Source: Prosthecobacter sp. SYSU 5D2 (GTDB lineage Bacteria; Verrucomicrobiota; Verrucomicrobiia; Verrucomicrobiales; Verrucomicrobiaceae). From it: 64,000 nucleotides of DNA. Made by a program: the position numbers and the translations under genes. The stretch is taken from positions 1 to 64,000 of the forward strand of contig NZ_JBBYXL010000011.1 of NCBI RefSeq assembly GCF_039655865.1, written 5' to 3'. The notes under the pieces are model-generated. The model made no database searches. It was not told the origin of the DNA and saw nothing but the letters and a program-made list of their open reading frames with translations. Position 1 is the stretch's first letter; each line of letters opens with the position of its first letter. Positions 27,731 through 37,014 of the stretch are shown here, one piece after another.

Positions 27731-30379
27731 ATGCGCCTGCACGCCATCACTCTCCGCAATTACCGCCGCCACCAGGAGCTGCGGGTGGAGCTGGATGCGG
27801 AGCGGACTTTGATCGGCGGGGCGAATGAATCCGGCAAAAGCACTTTGGTGGAAGCCGTGCACCGGGCGCTTTTTTTAAAGGCCAAAGGGAACTCTGAGGT
27901 GCACCGGCGGATGACCTCCCTTACGTATGCGGGGAAGCCGGAGGTGGAGGTGGAATTTGAGGCGGGAGCGAAGCGGTACCATCTGGTGAAGTGCTTTAAA
28001 GGAGCCAGTGGGACGGTGCGGCTGACGGAGGCCGGAGGCGGAAGCTGGCAGGGGGATGAGGCGGAGGAAAGGCTGGCGCAACTGCTGAAAATAGGGGCTG
28101 GAGGCCGCAAGCCGCAGGAGCAGTGGGGGCACCTGTGGGTGTGGCAGGGCAGCTCCGCCCATGACCCGCTGACGCAGGCGGAGGCGGAGCGGGACAGCCT
28201 GGTGCAGCGCCTGCAATCCCAGGGCGGGGCAGCGGTGATCCAGTCCGCATTGGATACGAAGGTGGCGGGATATTTTGCAGCGCAGGTGGAGGCTGTTTTT
28301 CACAAGACCAGCGGAGAAGCAAAGAAAGGATCTGACTACGGCCAGGCCATCCAGGCGGAAAAGGAGGCCAAGGAGGTGGAGGAGCGGGCTCGCGGTGTGC
28401 TGGAGAACCTGCAGCAGGCAGTGATGCAGCATGAGCAGGCCAGCCGCCAGATGGAGGAGGCGGAGGAGGCGCTGAAAATGATGGAGGGCCAGCGCGTGGC
28501 GCTGGAGGAGAGGGCGGTCCAGGTGGCCGGGCTGAAGCGCGAGGAGGAAAACCAGGCGCGGCTGGCGGAGGAGGCGCGGCGGGCGTATGAGGAGCGGCTT
28601 CTCGCCGAACAAAAAGTATCGGAATTGAGGTCGGCACTGGCAGCCAAACAAGCGGCTGCGGCCCCGCAGCGGGAGGACCTGGGGCGTTTTGAAACCCGGC
28701 TGGCGGAGGCGCAAAGAGAGGCGGCGGAAGCGGAGGAAAAGTACGTGGAAGCAGAGACACGGCACCGCTCAGCGCGCAGTCTTGCGGAGCTGGCGCAGGC
28801 GCTGGCCACTGTGGAGGAAAAGATCCGTGGTCATGACCGCCTGCGGGAAAGGGACAGGCAGATGCAAGCGCTGACGGCGCAAAAAACAAATCTGGAAACG
28901 CAGCTGGCGGCACTGCCGCCGGTGGATGCGGGGGCGGTAAAGCAACTGCAGGATCTGGAAAAGGCGCTGGGCCAGGCGCAGGCGGTCCTGGACAGTGTGG
29001 CGACGGGCATTGAAGTGCTGACCTCCGATGCAGACATCCGCCTGGGACAGGAGGCTCTTGCAACAGGAGAGAAACGCACGCTCACGGCGGAAACAGAACT
29101 GCGCATCGGTGGCAGCCGGCTGCGCATCCTGCCGGGCGGGGGGACATCGCTGGCCCAGGCGCGGAAGAAGGAGCTGGATACGCGGCGGGTGATGGAGGAT
29201 GCCTTTGCCAGGCTGGGCTTGAAGTCGCTGGAAGAAGCAGGCGAGGTGCTGGCGCGGCGGGGGCAGGTGCAGGGTGAAATCAAAGCCAGGCTCGCAGAGC
29301 TGAAGGGGCTGGGGGCTGAAAAGATTCCTGCCGAGCTGAAGGCGGCCAGCCGTGAACTGGCTGCGGCCAGGGCAGAAGCGGAACGGCGCCGTGAAACCTG
29401 CGAAGAGTCCTCCCCTGCCCTGGCGGAGGCGCAAAAGATCCTGGCGGAGGCAGAGCGTGACCAGCAGGCCAGCCGTATGCAGAGGGACCAGTGTGCCGCT
29501 GCTCTGAAAAAAGCGGAAGCCGCTCTCACTGCCCAGGCGGAATCCATGCGGAAAACGGAGCAGGAAATGATGGAACTGGAGATCCATCTGAAAGTGCTGC
29601 TGGAGCGTGAAGGCGATGATGCGGCGCGTGCGCTGGCTGTGCAGCAAAGGCTGGCACAGAAGACGTCTGCGGAAGCGGCGCTGGCCGGGACGCGGCAGGC
29701 GCTGGAGAAACTGCAACCGCAATTCCTGGATGCGGAGCAGGCGCAATATGACCGGGCATGGAAGGCCCAGAGCGACAAGAAAAGCAGTGCGCATGAAAAA
29801 CGCATCGCAGCAGCGGCGATGCTGCGCAGTGATGGCAGCAATGACCCGGAAGCTGCGCTGGCGCTGGCGTGCGCACGCAGCCAGGCGGCTCAGGCCCACC
29901 GTGAAGCGGCGGGCCGGCAGGCCGAGGCCCTGCGCCGGGTTCACCAGCTCATCCTGGAGGAACAGCAGAAGCTGGCGGACCAGTTTACCCGTCCCCTGGC
30001 AGACAGGGTGGAGGGGTATTTGCAACGTTTGTTCGGCCCGGATGTGCTGGTGCAAGTGAGCCTGCAGGGGAATGCTTTTGAAAAGCTGACCGTGAGCCGG
30101 GCAGGGCAAAGCGCGTTCGACTTTGACAGCCTGAGCAACGGCGCGAAAGAGCAGGTGGCGGCGGCCTTCCGGCTGGCGCTGGCGGAGATCCTGGCGGAGG
30201 CGCATGACGGGTGCCTGCCGGTGGTCTTTGACGATGCCTTTGCCCACTCGGACCCGGACCGTGTGCAGCATCTGCAAAGGATGCTGGACCTGGCTGCCAC
30301 TCGGGGCCTGCAGATCATTTTGCTGACCTGCACGCCTGCGGATTATGCGATGCTAGGGGCCAAGGAAATAAGACTTTGA
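27731..30379 (+). CDS. SMC/Rad50-like ATPase (YhaN/SbcC-type), orphan
   Basis: An 882-residue ABC-type ATPase. Walker A is GGANESGKST (residues 29-38), of the NESGKS type seen in RecF, YhaN and Rad50 relatives. A long, strongly coiled-coil centre rich in Ala, Glu, Arg and Gln fills about residues 180-740. Signature LSNGAKEQV and Walker B LPVVFDDAF lie near the C-terminus, followed by a D-loop His switch region (IILLTC). No CxxC zinc hook is seen in the coiled coil. SbcC and YhaN normally sit beside an SbcD/YhaO nuclease; none is present in this window. Probable DNA repair or chromosome role. Confidence 0.85.
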   Translation: MRLHAITLRNYRRHQELRVELDAERTLIGGANESGKSTLVEAVHRALFLKAKGNSEVHRRMTSLTYAGKPEVEVEFEAGAKRYHLVKCFKGASGTVRLTEAGGGSWQGDEAEERLAQLLKIGAGGRKPQEQWGHLWVWQGSSAHDPLTQAEAERDSLVQRLQSQGGAAVIQSALDTKVAGYFAAQVEAVFHKTSGEAKKGSDYGQAIQAEKEAKEVEERARGVLENLQQAVMQHEQASRQMEEAEEALKMMEGQRVALEERAVQVAGLKREEENQARLAEEARRAYEERLLAEQKVSELRSALAAKQAAAAPQREDLGRFETRLAEAQREAAEAEEKYVEAETRHRSARSLAELAQALATVEEKIRGHDRLRERDRQMQALTAQKTNLETQLAALPPVDAGAVKQLQDLEKALGQAQAVLDSVATGIEVLTSDADIRLGQEALATGEKRTLTAETELRIGGSRLRILPGGGTSLAQARKKELDTRRVMEDAFARLGLKSLEEAGEVLARRGQVQGEIKARLAELKGLGAEKIPAELKAASRELAAARAEAERRRETCEESSPALAEAQKILAEAERDQQASRMQRDQCAAALKKAEAALTAQAESMRKTEQEMMELEIHLKVLLEREGDDAARALAVQQRLAQKTSAEAALAGTRQALEKLQPQFLDAEQAQYDRAWKAQSDKKSSAHEKRIAAAAMLRSDGSNDPEAALALACARSQAAQAHREAAGRQAEALRRVHQLILEEQQKLADQFTRPLADRVEGYLQRLFGPDVLVQVSLQGNAFEKLTVSRAGQSAFDFDSLSNGAKEQVAAAFRLALAEILAEAHDGCLPVVFDDAFAHSDPDRVQHLQRMLDLAATRGLQIILLTCTPADYAMLGAKEIRL

Positions 30380-30437
30380 CTGGCGGCGTTTTACCTCCCG
30401 GCTTTTCATGTGGGGCGCTTCATGCCACCCTGCGGAC

Positions 30438-32054
30438 ATGACACGGCTCCAGGCGCTTTTGAGCGACGTTTATTCACGGTTCAGACCGGCGGCTTCCTAC
30501 CGCGTGGTGCGCTGGCTTTTCCCCAGGCTGCTGGCGGGGATATACGTGATCGCCTTTTTATCCTGGGAGGTGCAGCTGGACGGGCTGTGCGGTGAGGAGG
30601 GCATCCTGCCCACGGGGCGGCTGATGGAAAACATCCAAAAGTATGAGGAGGTGGAAGAGACCTCGCTGTTCTGGAGCTATCCGTCCCTTTACCACTGGCA
30701 GTACAGTGACGCGCTGGCGCATGGGCTCTGCTGGGCGGGGGTCTGCCTGTCGCTGCTGGTGATAGCGGGGGTGCTCCAGGGGCCGCTGCTGCTGGCGCTG
30801 TGGTTTGGCTACCTGTCCATCGCCAGCACCGGGGAAATTTTCATGGGCTATCAATGGGATGCACTGCTGCTGGAGGCGGGCCTTCTCGCGGTGCTGCTGG
30901 CCCCCTGGCGGTGGTGGACGTGGCGCCTCCCGGCACGACATTCTTCCCCACCCAAAGGGTCGGTGTTTCTGCTGCATTTTCTGCTCTTCCGGCTGATGTT
31001 TTTATCGGGGTATGTGAAGATCGCCGGAGGCGACAATGTGTGGGAGGACATGAGTGCGCTGCGCTATCATTTTGAAACGCAGCCGCTGCCGAACATGCTG
31101 GCCTGGTGGATGCACCAGCTGCCGGACTGGGCGCTGGCGTGGAGCTGCCGGGGAATGTACGGGATCGAGCTTCTGCTGCCCTTTGCCATCTTCCTGGGCC
31201 GCTGGGGGAGGATGAGTGCGTGTGCCGGATTCAGCCTTCTGATGGTGGCGATATTTGCGACGGGGAATTACAATTTCTTCAACCTGCTGACGGTGGCACT
31301 GGCGCTGGCCTTGCTGGATGATTCCTGGTGGCCGCAAAGCTTGAAAAGACGGCTGGTGAAGGAGAGCCGAGGTGAGGCGGAGCCGCGCTGGCACTGGCGG
31401 CACTGGCCGGCGATGCTGGTCGCGGGACCGGCCCTGCTGCTGAGCCTGCTGGCGGCAGACGGATTCCTGGCCGGGCGCATCCCTGGCTGGAAGGCGAAGC
31501 TGCCGGTGGAATGGCAGGCATCGCTTTATGCGCCGGTGCAGGGTCTGCGCAGCTTCAATGCGTATGGACTTTTTCAGGACATGACGGAGGAGCGGCCGGA
31601 AATCGTCATTGAGGTAAGTGATGACGGCTACCGGTGGCTGGAGCTGGAGTTCCCATGGAAACCGGGTGACTTGAAGCGGCGGCCTGGGCAGGTGGCGCCA
31701 CACCAGCCACGGCTGGACTGGCAGATGTGGTTCGCAGCCTTGTATCCCGGTTTTCAGCCCAACCGGGATGCGCAGCCGGGATCGCCATTGTTTTGGTTTG
31801 GAGAATTCCTGGGAGGTCTGGCACAGGGAAAACAGCCGGTTTGGGATCTGATGGAGCCGCCGCCCATGCCGATGGACGACATTCGTGAGATCCGCGCCGT
31901 GCTGTATCAATACCGTTTTACGGACATGGCCACACGGCTGCAAACCGGGGAATGGTGGACACGGGAGTGGAAGGGCGGGTATTCGCCCATCTTCAAAATC
32001 ACGCCTCCGGCCCAGCGCGAAGCAGCGGCGGAATCCGGGCAGGATGCACCATAG
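30438..32054 (+). CDS. Lipase maturation factor-like integral membrane protein
   Basis: About 538 residues starting at ATG 30,438 (MTRLQALLSDVYSRFRP); an in-frame start 30 bases earlier is possible but adds an unlikely MWGASCHPAD. Around ten hydrophobic segments fill the first 330 residues. The family traits are the early GEEGILP block, GYQWDALLLEAG, the FLSGYVKIAGGD...W loop with YHFETQPLPN, and GNYNFFNLL. The C-terminal soluble part has EIVIEVSDDGYRWLELEF and RLDWQMWFAALYP. LMF1 in animals helps secreted lipases fold in the ER; the bacterial role is unknown, perhaps envelope protein folding. The tail is Ala/Glu rich. Confidence 0.85.
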   Translation: MTRLQALLSDVYSRFRPAASYRVVRWLFPRLLAGIYVIAFLSWEVQLDGLCGEEGILPTGRLMENIQKYEEVEETSLFWSYPSLYHWQYSDALAHGLCWAGVCLSLLVIAGVLQGPLLLALWFGYLSIASTGEIFMGYQWDALLLEAGLLAVLLAPWRWWTWRLPARHSSPPKGSVFLLHFLLFRLMFLSGYVKIAGGDNVWEDMSALRYHFETQPLPNMLAWWMHQLPDWALAWSCRGMYGIELLLPFAIFLGRWGRMSACAGFSLLMVAIFATGNYNFFNLLTVALALALLDDSWWPQSLKRRLVKESRGEAEPRWHWRHWPAMLVAGPALLLSLLAADGFLAGRIPGWKAKLPVEWQASLYAPVQGLRSFNAYGLFQDMTEERPEIVIEVSDDGYRWLELEFPWKPGDLKRRPGQVAPHQPRLDWQMWFAALYPGFQPNRDAQPGSPLFWFGEFLGGLAQGKQPVWDLMEPPPMPMDDIREIRAVLYQYRFTDMATRLQTGEWWTREWKGGYSPIFKITPPAQREAAAESGQDAP

Positions 32055-32095
32055 GTAAATCTGGACTTTGTCCCAGCAGCGGATTGAGTGAACCC

Positions 32096-32632
32096 ATGTC
32101 GCCCATGCCCAACCCTGACTCCCCTGCCCCCCTGCCGCGCACCCTGATTGTGATGGGTGTGAGCGGCTGCGGAAAGACCCTCATTGGCAACCTGCTGGCG
32201 GAACGGCTGGGCGGTGTGTGCGAGGATGCGGATGATTTTCATTCAGCGGCCAACAAGCAGAAGATGGGGGCGGGCATCCCGCTGACGGATGAGGACCGCT
32301 GGCCATGGTATGCAGCCTTGCGGGCACGGATTGAGGAGATGCGGGAACAGACGCCGCTTTATATCCTGGCCTGCTCGGCGCTGAAGGAGATCTACCGGGA
32401 GAAGCTGCGGGCGGATGATGCGGCGTCCGACATGATCTTTGTGCATCTGAAGGGTCCCAAGGAAGTGATTTTTTCCCGCATGGCGAAACGGGAGGGCCAC
32501 TACATGCCGGTGACGCTGCTGGACAGCCAGTTTGCGATTTTGGAGGAGTCTGCGGATCTTTGGAATGTGTCACTGGAGCAGACTCCTGAGGAGATTGTGG
32601 AGGAAGTGGTGAAGCGCCTGGGAAGGGCCTGA
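32096..32632 (+). CDS. gntK: Gluconokinase
   Basis: Phosphorylates gluconate to 6-phosphogluconate, entering the pentose phosphate or Entner-Doudoroff route. Start chosen at ATG 32,096 (MSPMPNPDSPAPLPRTLIVMGVSGCGKT), 178 residues, the normal size. The P-loop is GVSGCGKT (21-28). The family blocks EDADDFHSAANKQKMGAGIPLTDEDRWPW, ACSALKEIYREKLR and YMPVTLLDSQFAILE are all present. No gluconate permease is nearby. It ends four bases before the histidine kinase gene, suggesting a shared transcript. Confidence 0.95.
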   Translation: MSPMPNPDSPAPLPRTLIVMGVSGCGKTLIGNLLAERLGGVCEDADDFHSAANKQKMGAGIPLTDEDRWPWYAALRARIEEMREQTPLYILACSALKEIYREKLRADDAASDMIFVHLKGPKEVIFSRMAKREGHYMPVTLLDSQFAILEESADLWNVSLEQTPEEIVEEVVKRLGRA

Positions 32633-32636
32633 GATT

Positions 32637-33980
32637 ATGCAAACGACGAGGCGCTGGCATCAAAGTCTCGCGGCGCGATACGGCGTGGTGATGGTGGGGT
32701 TTGTAGCGGTGGGATCGCTGCTATTGGTAACCTGGCTTGGGCATCACCAGCAGGAAGAAGCGCGCCGGGTGTTTGTGACCGTCTCACAAAATGATGTGGA
32801 TTTTGTGAAGCGCCTGAACCTGCCGCGCAGTGCCAAACTGGCGGCAGATTTGCGGCAACTTCTGCGGATGGACATCCACTTCCGCAACCGGGCCGGAGAG
32901 ACGGAACCCGCGCTGCCTCCGGAGGAAGAAGAGGACCTCCGCCAAGTGACGGGAGGAACGGATATCCACCTCCTGTCATCAAGACGTGAGGCGCTGGTGA
33001 TGCGGCTGGATGATGCGCATGAGATGATTTTTATCCGCGAGCCAACGGCACTGATGCTCAGCCTGTGGCATCCGGCGACGTTGTATGCGCTGATGGCTTT
33101 CTGGCTGTTTTCAGCGGTCTTTGCCTGGATCCTGGGACAGCAGGTGGTGGGTCCGGCGAGAAGGCTGACGCGAGGGCTGACAGACTTTTTTGACCCGGCC
33201 GGAAAGGAACTGCCGGAGACCCGGAGAAAGGATGAAATAGGCGAACTGGCGCGCGCGCTTACCCAGGCCAGGGATGACCTCCTCATTGAAAGGCAGCGCC
33301 GTGAGCAGTCGGAAAGACTGGCACTGCTGGGGCGGGTGGCCACCGGGCTGGCGCATGAGATCAAGAATCCGCTGGCCAGCATCCAGCTCCATGCCCAGCT
33401 CATGGACCGTGTGGATCTGGATGCGGAATCGCAGGTTTCATTGGGGCATCTGCTTGCGGAGGTACAGGTGATCGAGGGGCTGGTGAACCAGTGGCTGTAT
33501 CTGGCAAGACCAGCCTCACCGAAAAAACAGCCTCTGGAGCTGATGCCCCTGGTGGACGAAACGGTGGCTATGCTGAGGCCGCAGGCGGCCCATGCCGGAG
33601 TGACGATGGAAACGGAGAGCCGGGCAGTGACAAACTCACGCTCCCTGGGCGACCGCCTGAGACTGCAGCAGGCGCTGCGAAATGTGATTCTCAATGCGAT
33701 CCAGGCCATGCCTGGGGGCGGGCAACTGCGTATCTTTTTGGAGGCCCAGGCCGGTGAGAAAGAATTCAAGCTGGTCCTCGAAGATGAAGGCCGCGGATTT
33801 ACGGAAGCTGCGCTCCATCACGGAACGGAGCTGTTTTTTTCCGAAAAGGAAGGTGGCATGGGCGTGGGCCTGAATGTGGCCAGAGAGATTATTTCTGCCC
33901 ATGAAGGAAAGATGATGCTCAAAAATCATCCCAAAGGCGGAGCGCGGGTGGAGATCACTTTGCCGATGGTCATTTCATGA
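32637..33980 (+). CDS. Membrane sensor histidine kinase
   Basis: 447 residues. One transmembrane helix near 16-35, a periplasmic sensor of about 110 residues with no known fold, a second helix near 147-170, and a HAMP-like linker (VVGPARRLTRGLTDFF). The HisKA site is H240 in GLAHEIKNPLASIQLHAQ. The ATP lid has N in RNVILNAIQAMPGGGQ, DEGRGF and GGMGVGLNVAREI. It lies 9 bp before a response regulator gene, so the two form a two-component system. The signal is unknown. Confidence 0.93.
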   Translation: MQTTRRWHQSLAARYGVVMVGFVAVGSLLLVTWLGHHQQEEARRVFVTVSQNDVDFVKRLNLPRSAKLAADLRQLLRMDIHFRNRAGETEPALPPEEEEDLRQVTGGTDIHLLSSRREALVMRLDDAHEMIFIREPTALMLSLWHPATLYALMAFWLFSAVFAWILGQQVVGPARRLTRGLTDFFDPAGKELPETRRKDEIGELARALTQARDDLLIERQRREQSERLALLGRVATGLAHEIKNPLASIQLHAQLMDRVDLDAESQVSLGHLLAEVQVIEGLVNQWLYLARPASPKKQPLELMPLVDETVAMLRPQAAHAGVTMETESRAVTNSRSLGDRLRLQQALRNVILNAIQAMPGGGQLRIFLEAQAGEKEFKLVLEDEGRGFTEAALHHGTELFFSEKEGGMGVGLNVAREIISAHEGKMMLKNHPKGGARVEITLPMVIS

Positions 33981-33989
33981 CCGTGAATC

Positions 33990-35282
33990 ATGCCCATGAA
34001 CCGAGTGCTGATCATCGAAGACGAATACGCCCTGGCAGCGGCGCTGGCCTCCGTGGTGAGGCGGCTGGGGGCGGAGCCGGTGGTGGCGGCCTCGGGCCAG
34101 GGGGGACTGGACAAAGCGCGAAAGCAGAAGTTCGACGCCGTGCTGCTGGACATCGGTCTGCCGGACATGAGCGGTCTGCAGGTGCTGTCAGAGCTGCAAA
34201 AGGAGCCGGACCCACCCGCCGTGCTGGTCATCACGGCCCATGGGACGCTGGACAATGCCCTGGAAGCAAGGCGGCTGGGGGCGCATGATTACTTTTTAAA
34301 GCCGCTGAACCTGGCTGAAATCCAGCCACAACTGAGGGCGCTGCTGACCCTGCCACGGCAGGAGACGCAGGCAGAGGCTGCCGTGCCAGGCCCCGCCTCC
34401 ATGACAGGCAGCACGCCGCTGATGCAGCGCGCTTTTTCTGTGATCGCCCAAGCCTGCGCCACCCAGGTGCCGGTGCTGCTGACCGGCCAGCCCGGGACTG
34501 GTAAAACGCTGGCGGCGGAGGTTATCGCCACCCGCCACGGGGGACATGCGCCCATACGTTTCCGCTGTGATGAATGGACTGCCGAACAGGCGGGAGACAT
34601 GCTGGTCCAAAGCCTGGAGCGAGCCAAAGGAGGCACGTTGCTCATTGAGGAGGCAGGTTCTCTGCCGCTGCCAGTTCAGGCAGTTCTTTCCAATGCGCTG
34701 ACGAAGGGTGGTGTGCGGGTGCTGGCAACCTCCTCGATGCCTCTGCTGGAAATGGTGCGTGAAGGACGTTTCCGCGAAGATCTTTATTATCAGCTCAGTG
34801 TGCTGCATGTGGCTCTGCCCGCCCTGGCGGAACGTACAGAAGACATTCCAGCTCTCGCCACAGCGATGCTGCTACGGCATGCACCCGAGCGGGAGCTGTC
34901 TCTGTCCCAGGAGGTTCTGGCGAGCTTGAAAGCTTATGCCTGGCCGGGGAATGTGCGGGAGCTGGCCACCGCCATGCAGCATGTGGCAGCCGTCTGTCCG
35001 GCACCTCCCGTGCTGCCACGCCATTTGCCGGACGTGATTGTGGCCTCCACCCATTTGGAGCAGTCACTTGACCGCGCCTTGGTGGCCTGGCTGGACCAGA
35101 AGCTGACCTGTGAGGAAAGGGCGATGCCCGAGTATGACACGCTGCTGGCCGCCGTGGAAAAGCTGCTCCTGGGGGAACTGCTGACACGGTTTGATGACAA
35201 ACCCACGCGCATGGCTGCCGCCCTGAACATGAACCGGGCGACGCTAAGAAGGAAGCTCAGGGAGCTATTGGGGCGGGAGTAG
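33990..35282 (+). CDS. NtrC-like response regulator lacking the GAFTGA loop
   Basis: 430 residues: receiver domain (1-120) with phospho-acceptor D54 in VLLDIGLPDM and K104 in YFLKPL. An AAA+ domain follows (about 140-330) with Walker A GQPGTGKT (166-173), Walker B-like GGTLLIEEAG (D replaced by E), FREDLYYQLSVLHVALPALAERTEDIP and AWPGNVREL. A Fis-type HTH closes it (TRMAAALNMNRATLRRKLREL). The segment between Walker A and B is only about 42 residues, and the ELFGHERGAFTGA block needed for sigma54 contact is missing. It probably regulates without sigma54, as some atypical NtrC-family proteins do. Confidence 0.92.
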   Translation: MPMNRVLIIEDEYALAAALASVVRRLGAEPVVAASGQGGLDKARKQKFDAVLLDIGLPDMSGLQVLSELQKEPDPPAVLVITAHGTLDNALEARRLGAHDYFLKPLNLAEIQPQLRALLTLPRQETQAEAAVPGPASMTGSTPLMQRAFSVIAQACATQVPVLLTGQPGTGKTLAAEVIATRHGGHAPIRFRCDEWTAEQAGDMLVQSLERAKGGTLLIEEAGSLPLPVQAVLSNALTKGGVRVLATSSMPLLEMVREGRFREDLYYQLSVLHVALPALAERTEDIPALATAMLLRHAPERELSLSQEVLASLKAYAWPGNVRELATAMQHVAAVCPAPPVLPRHLPDVIVASTHLEQSLDRALVAWLDQKLTCEERAMPEYDTLLAAVEKLLLGELLTRFDDKPTRMAAALNMNRATLRRKLRELLGRE

Positions 35283-35292
35283 AGATCCAAGA

Positions 35293-35353
35293 AGGCACTT
35301 GGCAAGTGCCTCTCCTTGCTTGCACCGGCCACCTGGCAAGTGCCGCTCCTTGA
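35293..35353. repeat. Palindromic GGCACTTGGCAAGTGCC repeats, two copies
   Basis: GGCACTTGGCAAGTGCC followed by TCTCCTTG at 35,294-35,318, and a decayed second copy (CACCTGGCAAGTGCCGCTCCTTGA) at 35,330-35,353. Other copies lie at 49,801-49,833 and 63,501-63,527. The hairpin sits between the convergent regulator and endonuclease-like genes and may also act in termination. Confidence 0.6.
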
Positions 35354-37012
35354 TCAGATGCCGGGAGGTTCAGTGATGGGAATGTCCAGCACACAGGGGC
35401 TGTGGTCTGAGAGCCTGACGGTCAGGCCTTGAACAATGCCGGTGAGCGTCTCGCCAAAATGCGGAGCCAGGCGGTAGCCGCTGCCCTCCGTCTGGGCGGA
35501 GGGGGGAGCTTTGACAAACATCCAGTCCAGCCGCGAGCGGCCGATGGGGCCGATGGGCCGCTGCACGCTGAAGGTGGGGGTCTGGCCTTTGATGGCCTTT
35601 TCATTGGAATTGGCCAGTTTGGCGTTGGAGCGGTTGATGGAGCGCTCCTTGTCCCCGCGCAGGTCAAAGCGGCCGCCATCGGCGAAGCGGAATTCTTCAA
35701 CGCGGTTAAAGAGTCCGCGCGTCTTGTTAGGCAGGATGACGGGAATGTGGAGGGCCATGGGACTGTGGAAATTTTTGGCCGTGTTGAGCAGAACACGGCC
35801 AGAATTCAGGGCGATGGGAGCGGCCATGAGGAGGTTCATGCTGACGCCGAGCCAGGTCTCCGGATTGGTGGAGGTGCGGGAGAAAATACGGGTGACGGAA
35901 GTGGGGCTCAGGTCTTCATGGGCGGTGTTGTGATCTCCGGCCATGACGACTGTGTGCGGGATATCACGGATGTAGGACAAGATCTCCGCCATCTGGGCCT
36001 CACGGTCACGCGGGCGGGCTTTGATCTCCAGATGGTTGTTGATGATGGTCAGGGTGTTCCCTGGCAGCCCAGGCACCTCCAGATCCACGCGGAAAAAGAT
36101 GCGGCCACCGACTTTCATCTCCCGCATGATCTGGTTTTCAAAAACGAATTCGGTAGCGAGACGGCGGGCATCTTCTGCCAGGGCAGTGCTGGCCTTTTCG
36201 CCTGCATGCCAGTCGTATGGCTGCGCTCTGAGTTGGAAGCATTGGGCCTGTTTGATCGGATAACGGGACAGCACAGCCAGACCAAACACGCCTTTGTATC
36301 GAGCCTGATCCGGCTGGTGACGGACCTTGCCACCGCGACCATCGGAAATGTCCTCCAGGCCAAGCAGAACAGGATCAATCTCCAGTTGCTGGGGGGCATA
36401 GACATAATTCATACCGAGCGCCTGGGCCAGGTCCCGGGTCACATCCCGATAGCCTGAACGGCTGATGCCGATGTCCATTTCTTGAAGAATGAGCACATCC
36501 GCCGAAGCCAGACGATCTCGCTCGCGCATGAGCTCGTCATAGGCAGCACTGCCCTTGGGAGATGCATTGAGATTTATCAAAGACTCAAAGCCGGCCTGGG
36601 AAGAAAGGGCCTGGGTCACCTCCCGCATGCGGAGAGATTTTTCCACATTCCAGGTGGCCACGCGCAGGAAGTCTCCCTGTTGGGGATTTTGCAACCGGGA
36701 GGGCCTTTTCCCCTGATAATAGGCTTCATTGGAAATGATGGGCCGGTTCAGCAGCCGGGCGACTTTGGACTCCAGTTCGCCGCCAGGCTGGGGAGTGGTG
36801 ACCAGTGTTTTTAATTCTTCAAACGAGAGGAAATCCGTGCCCTGGTAACGAGGGAAGGAGCTTTGGGAAAACCGGGTGACGGGATCGGAACGGGAGACCG
36901 CCAGGGTCTGCTGGATGTTCTTTTTGGGGTGCGTGCCACAGGCGGCCAGGAGGCATGCCGCCGCCATCAGCAGGGTGTGGTAAACGGCAAAATTCGACAC
37001 GGGGTACATCAC
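35354..37012 (-). CDS. Lipoprotein of the endonuclease/exonuclease/phosphatase (EEP) family
   Basis: 552 residues with a lipobox (LLAACG, Cys near residue 25). The EEP fold runs from about residue 118 to the end: VATWNVEKS, VLILQEMD, INNHLE, VMAGDHNTAHEDL, SRLDWMFVK and LSDHSPCVLDI, giving the N, E, H, D/N, D and H catalytic set. Long inserts surround it. It is likely anchored in the outer membrane facing the periplasm or outside. Relatives are nucleases or phosphodiesterases including sphingomyelinase-like enzymes, so the substrate is uncertain. It is two bp from the upstream TolC-like gene stop, so these two are an operon. Confidence 0.85.
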   Translation of the reverse strand: MMYPVSNFAVYHTLLMAAACLLAACGTHPKKNIQQTLAVSRSDPVTRFSQSSFPRYQGTDFLSFEELKTLVTTPQPGGELESKVARLLNRPIISNEAYYQGKRPSRLQNPQQGDFLRVATWNVEKSLRMREVTQALSSQAGFESLINLNASPKGSAAYDELMRERDRLASADVLILQEMDIGISRSGYRDVTRDLAQALGMNYVYAPQQLEIDPVLLGLEDISDGRGGKVRHQPDQARYKGVFGLAVLSRYPIKQAQCFQLRAQPYDWHAGEKASTALAEDARRLATEFVFENQIMREMKVGGRIFFRVDLEVPGLPGNTLTIINNHLEIKARPRDREAQMAEILSYIRDIPHTVVMAGDHNTAHEDLSPTSVTRIFSRTSTNPETWLGVSMNLLMAAPIALNSGRVLLNTAKNFHSPMALHIPVILPNKTRGLFNRVEEFRFADGGRFDLRGDKERSINRSNAKLANSNEKAIKGQTPTFSVQRPIGPIGRSRLDWMFVKAPPSAQTEGSGYRLAPHFGETLTGIVQGLTVRLSDHSPCVLDIPITEPPGI

Positions 37013-37014
37013 AT

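Noticed and set aside
28769..30277. A 502-codon minus-strand frame opposite the SMC-like gene
   Set aside because: Antisense of the coiled-coil region; Gln/Arg/Leu-rich shadow.
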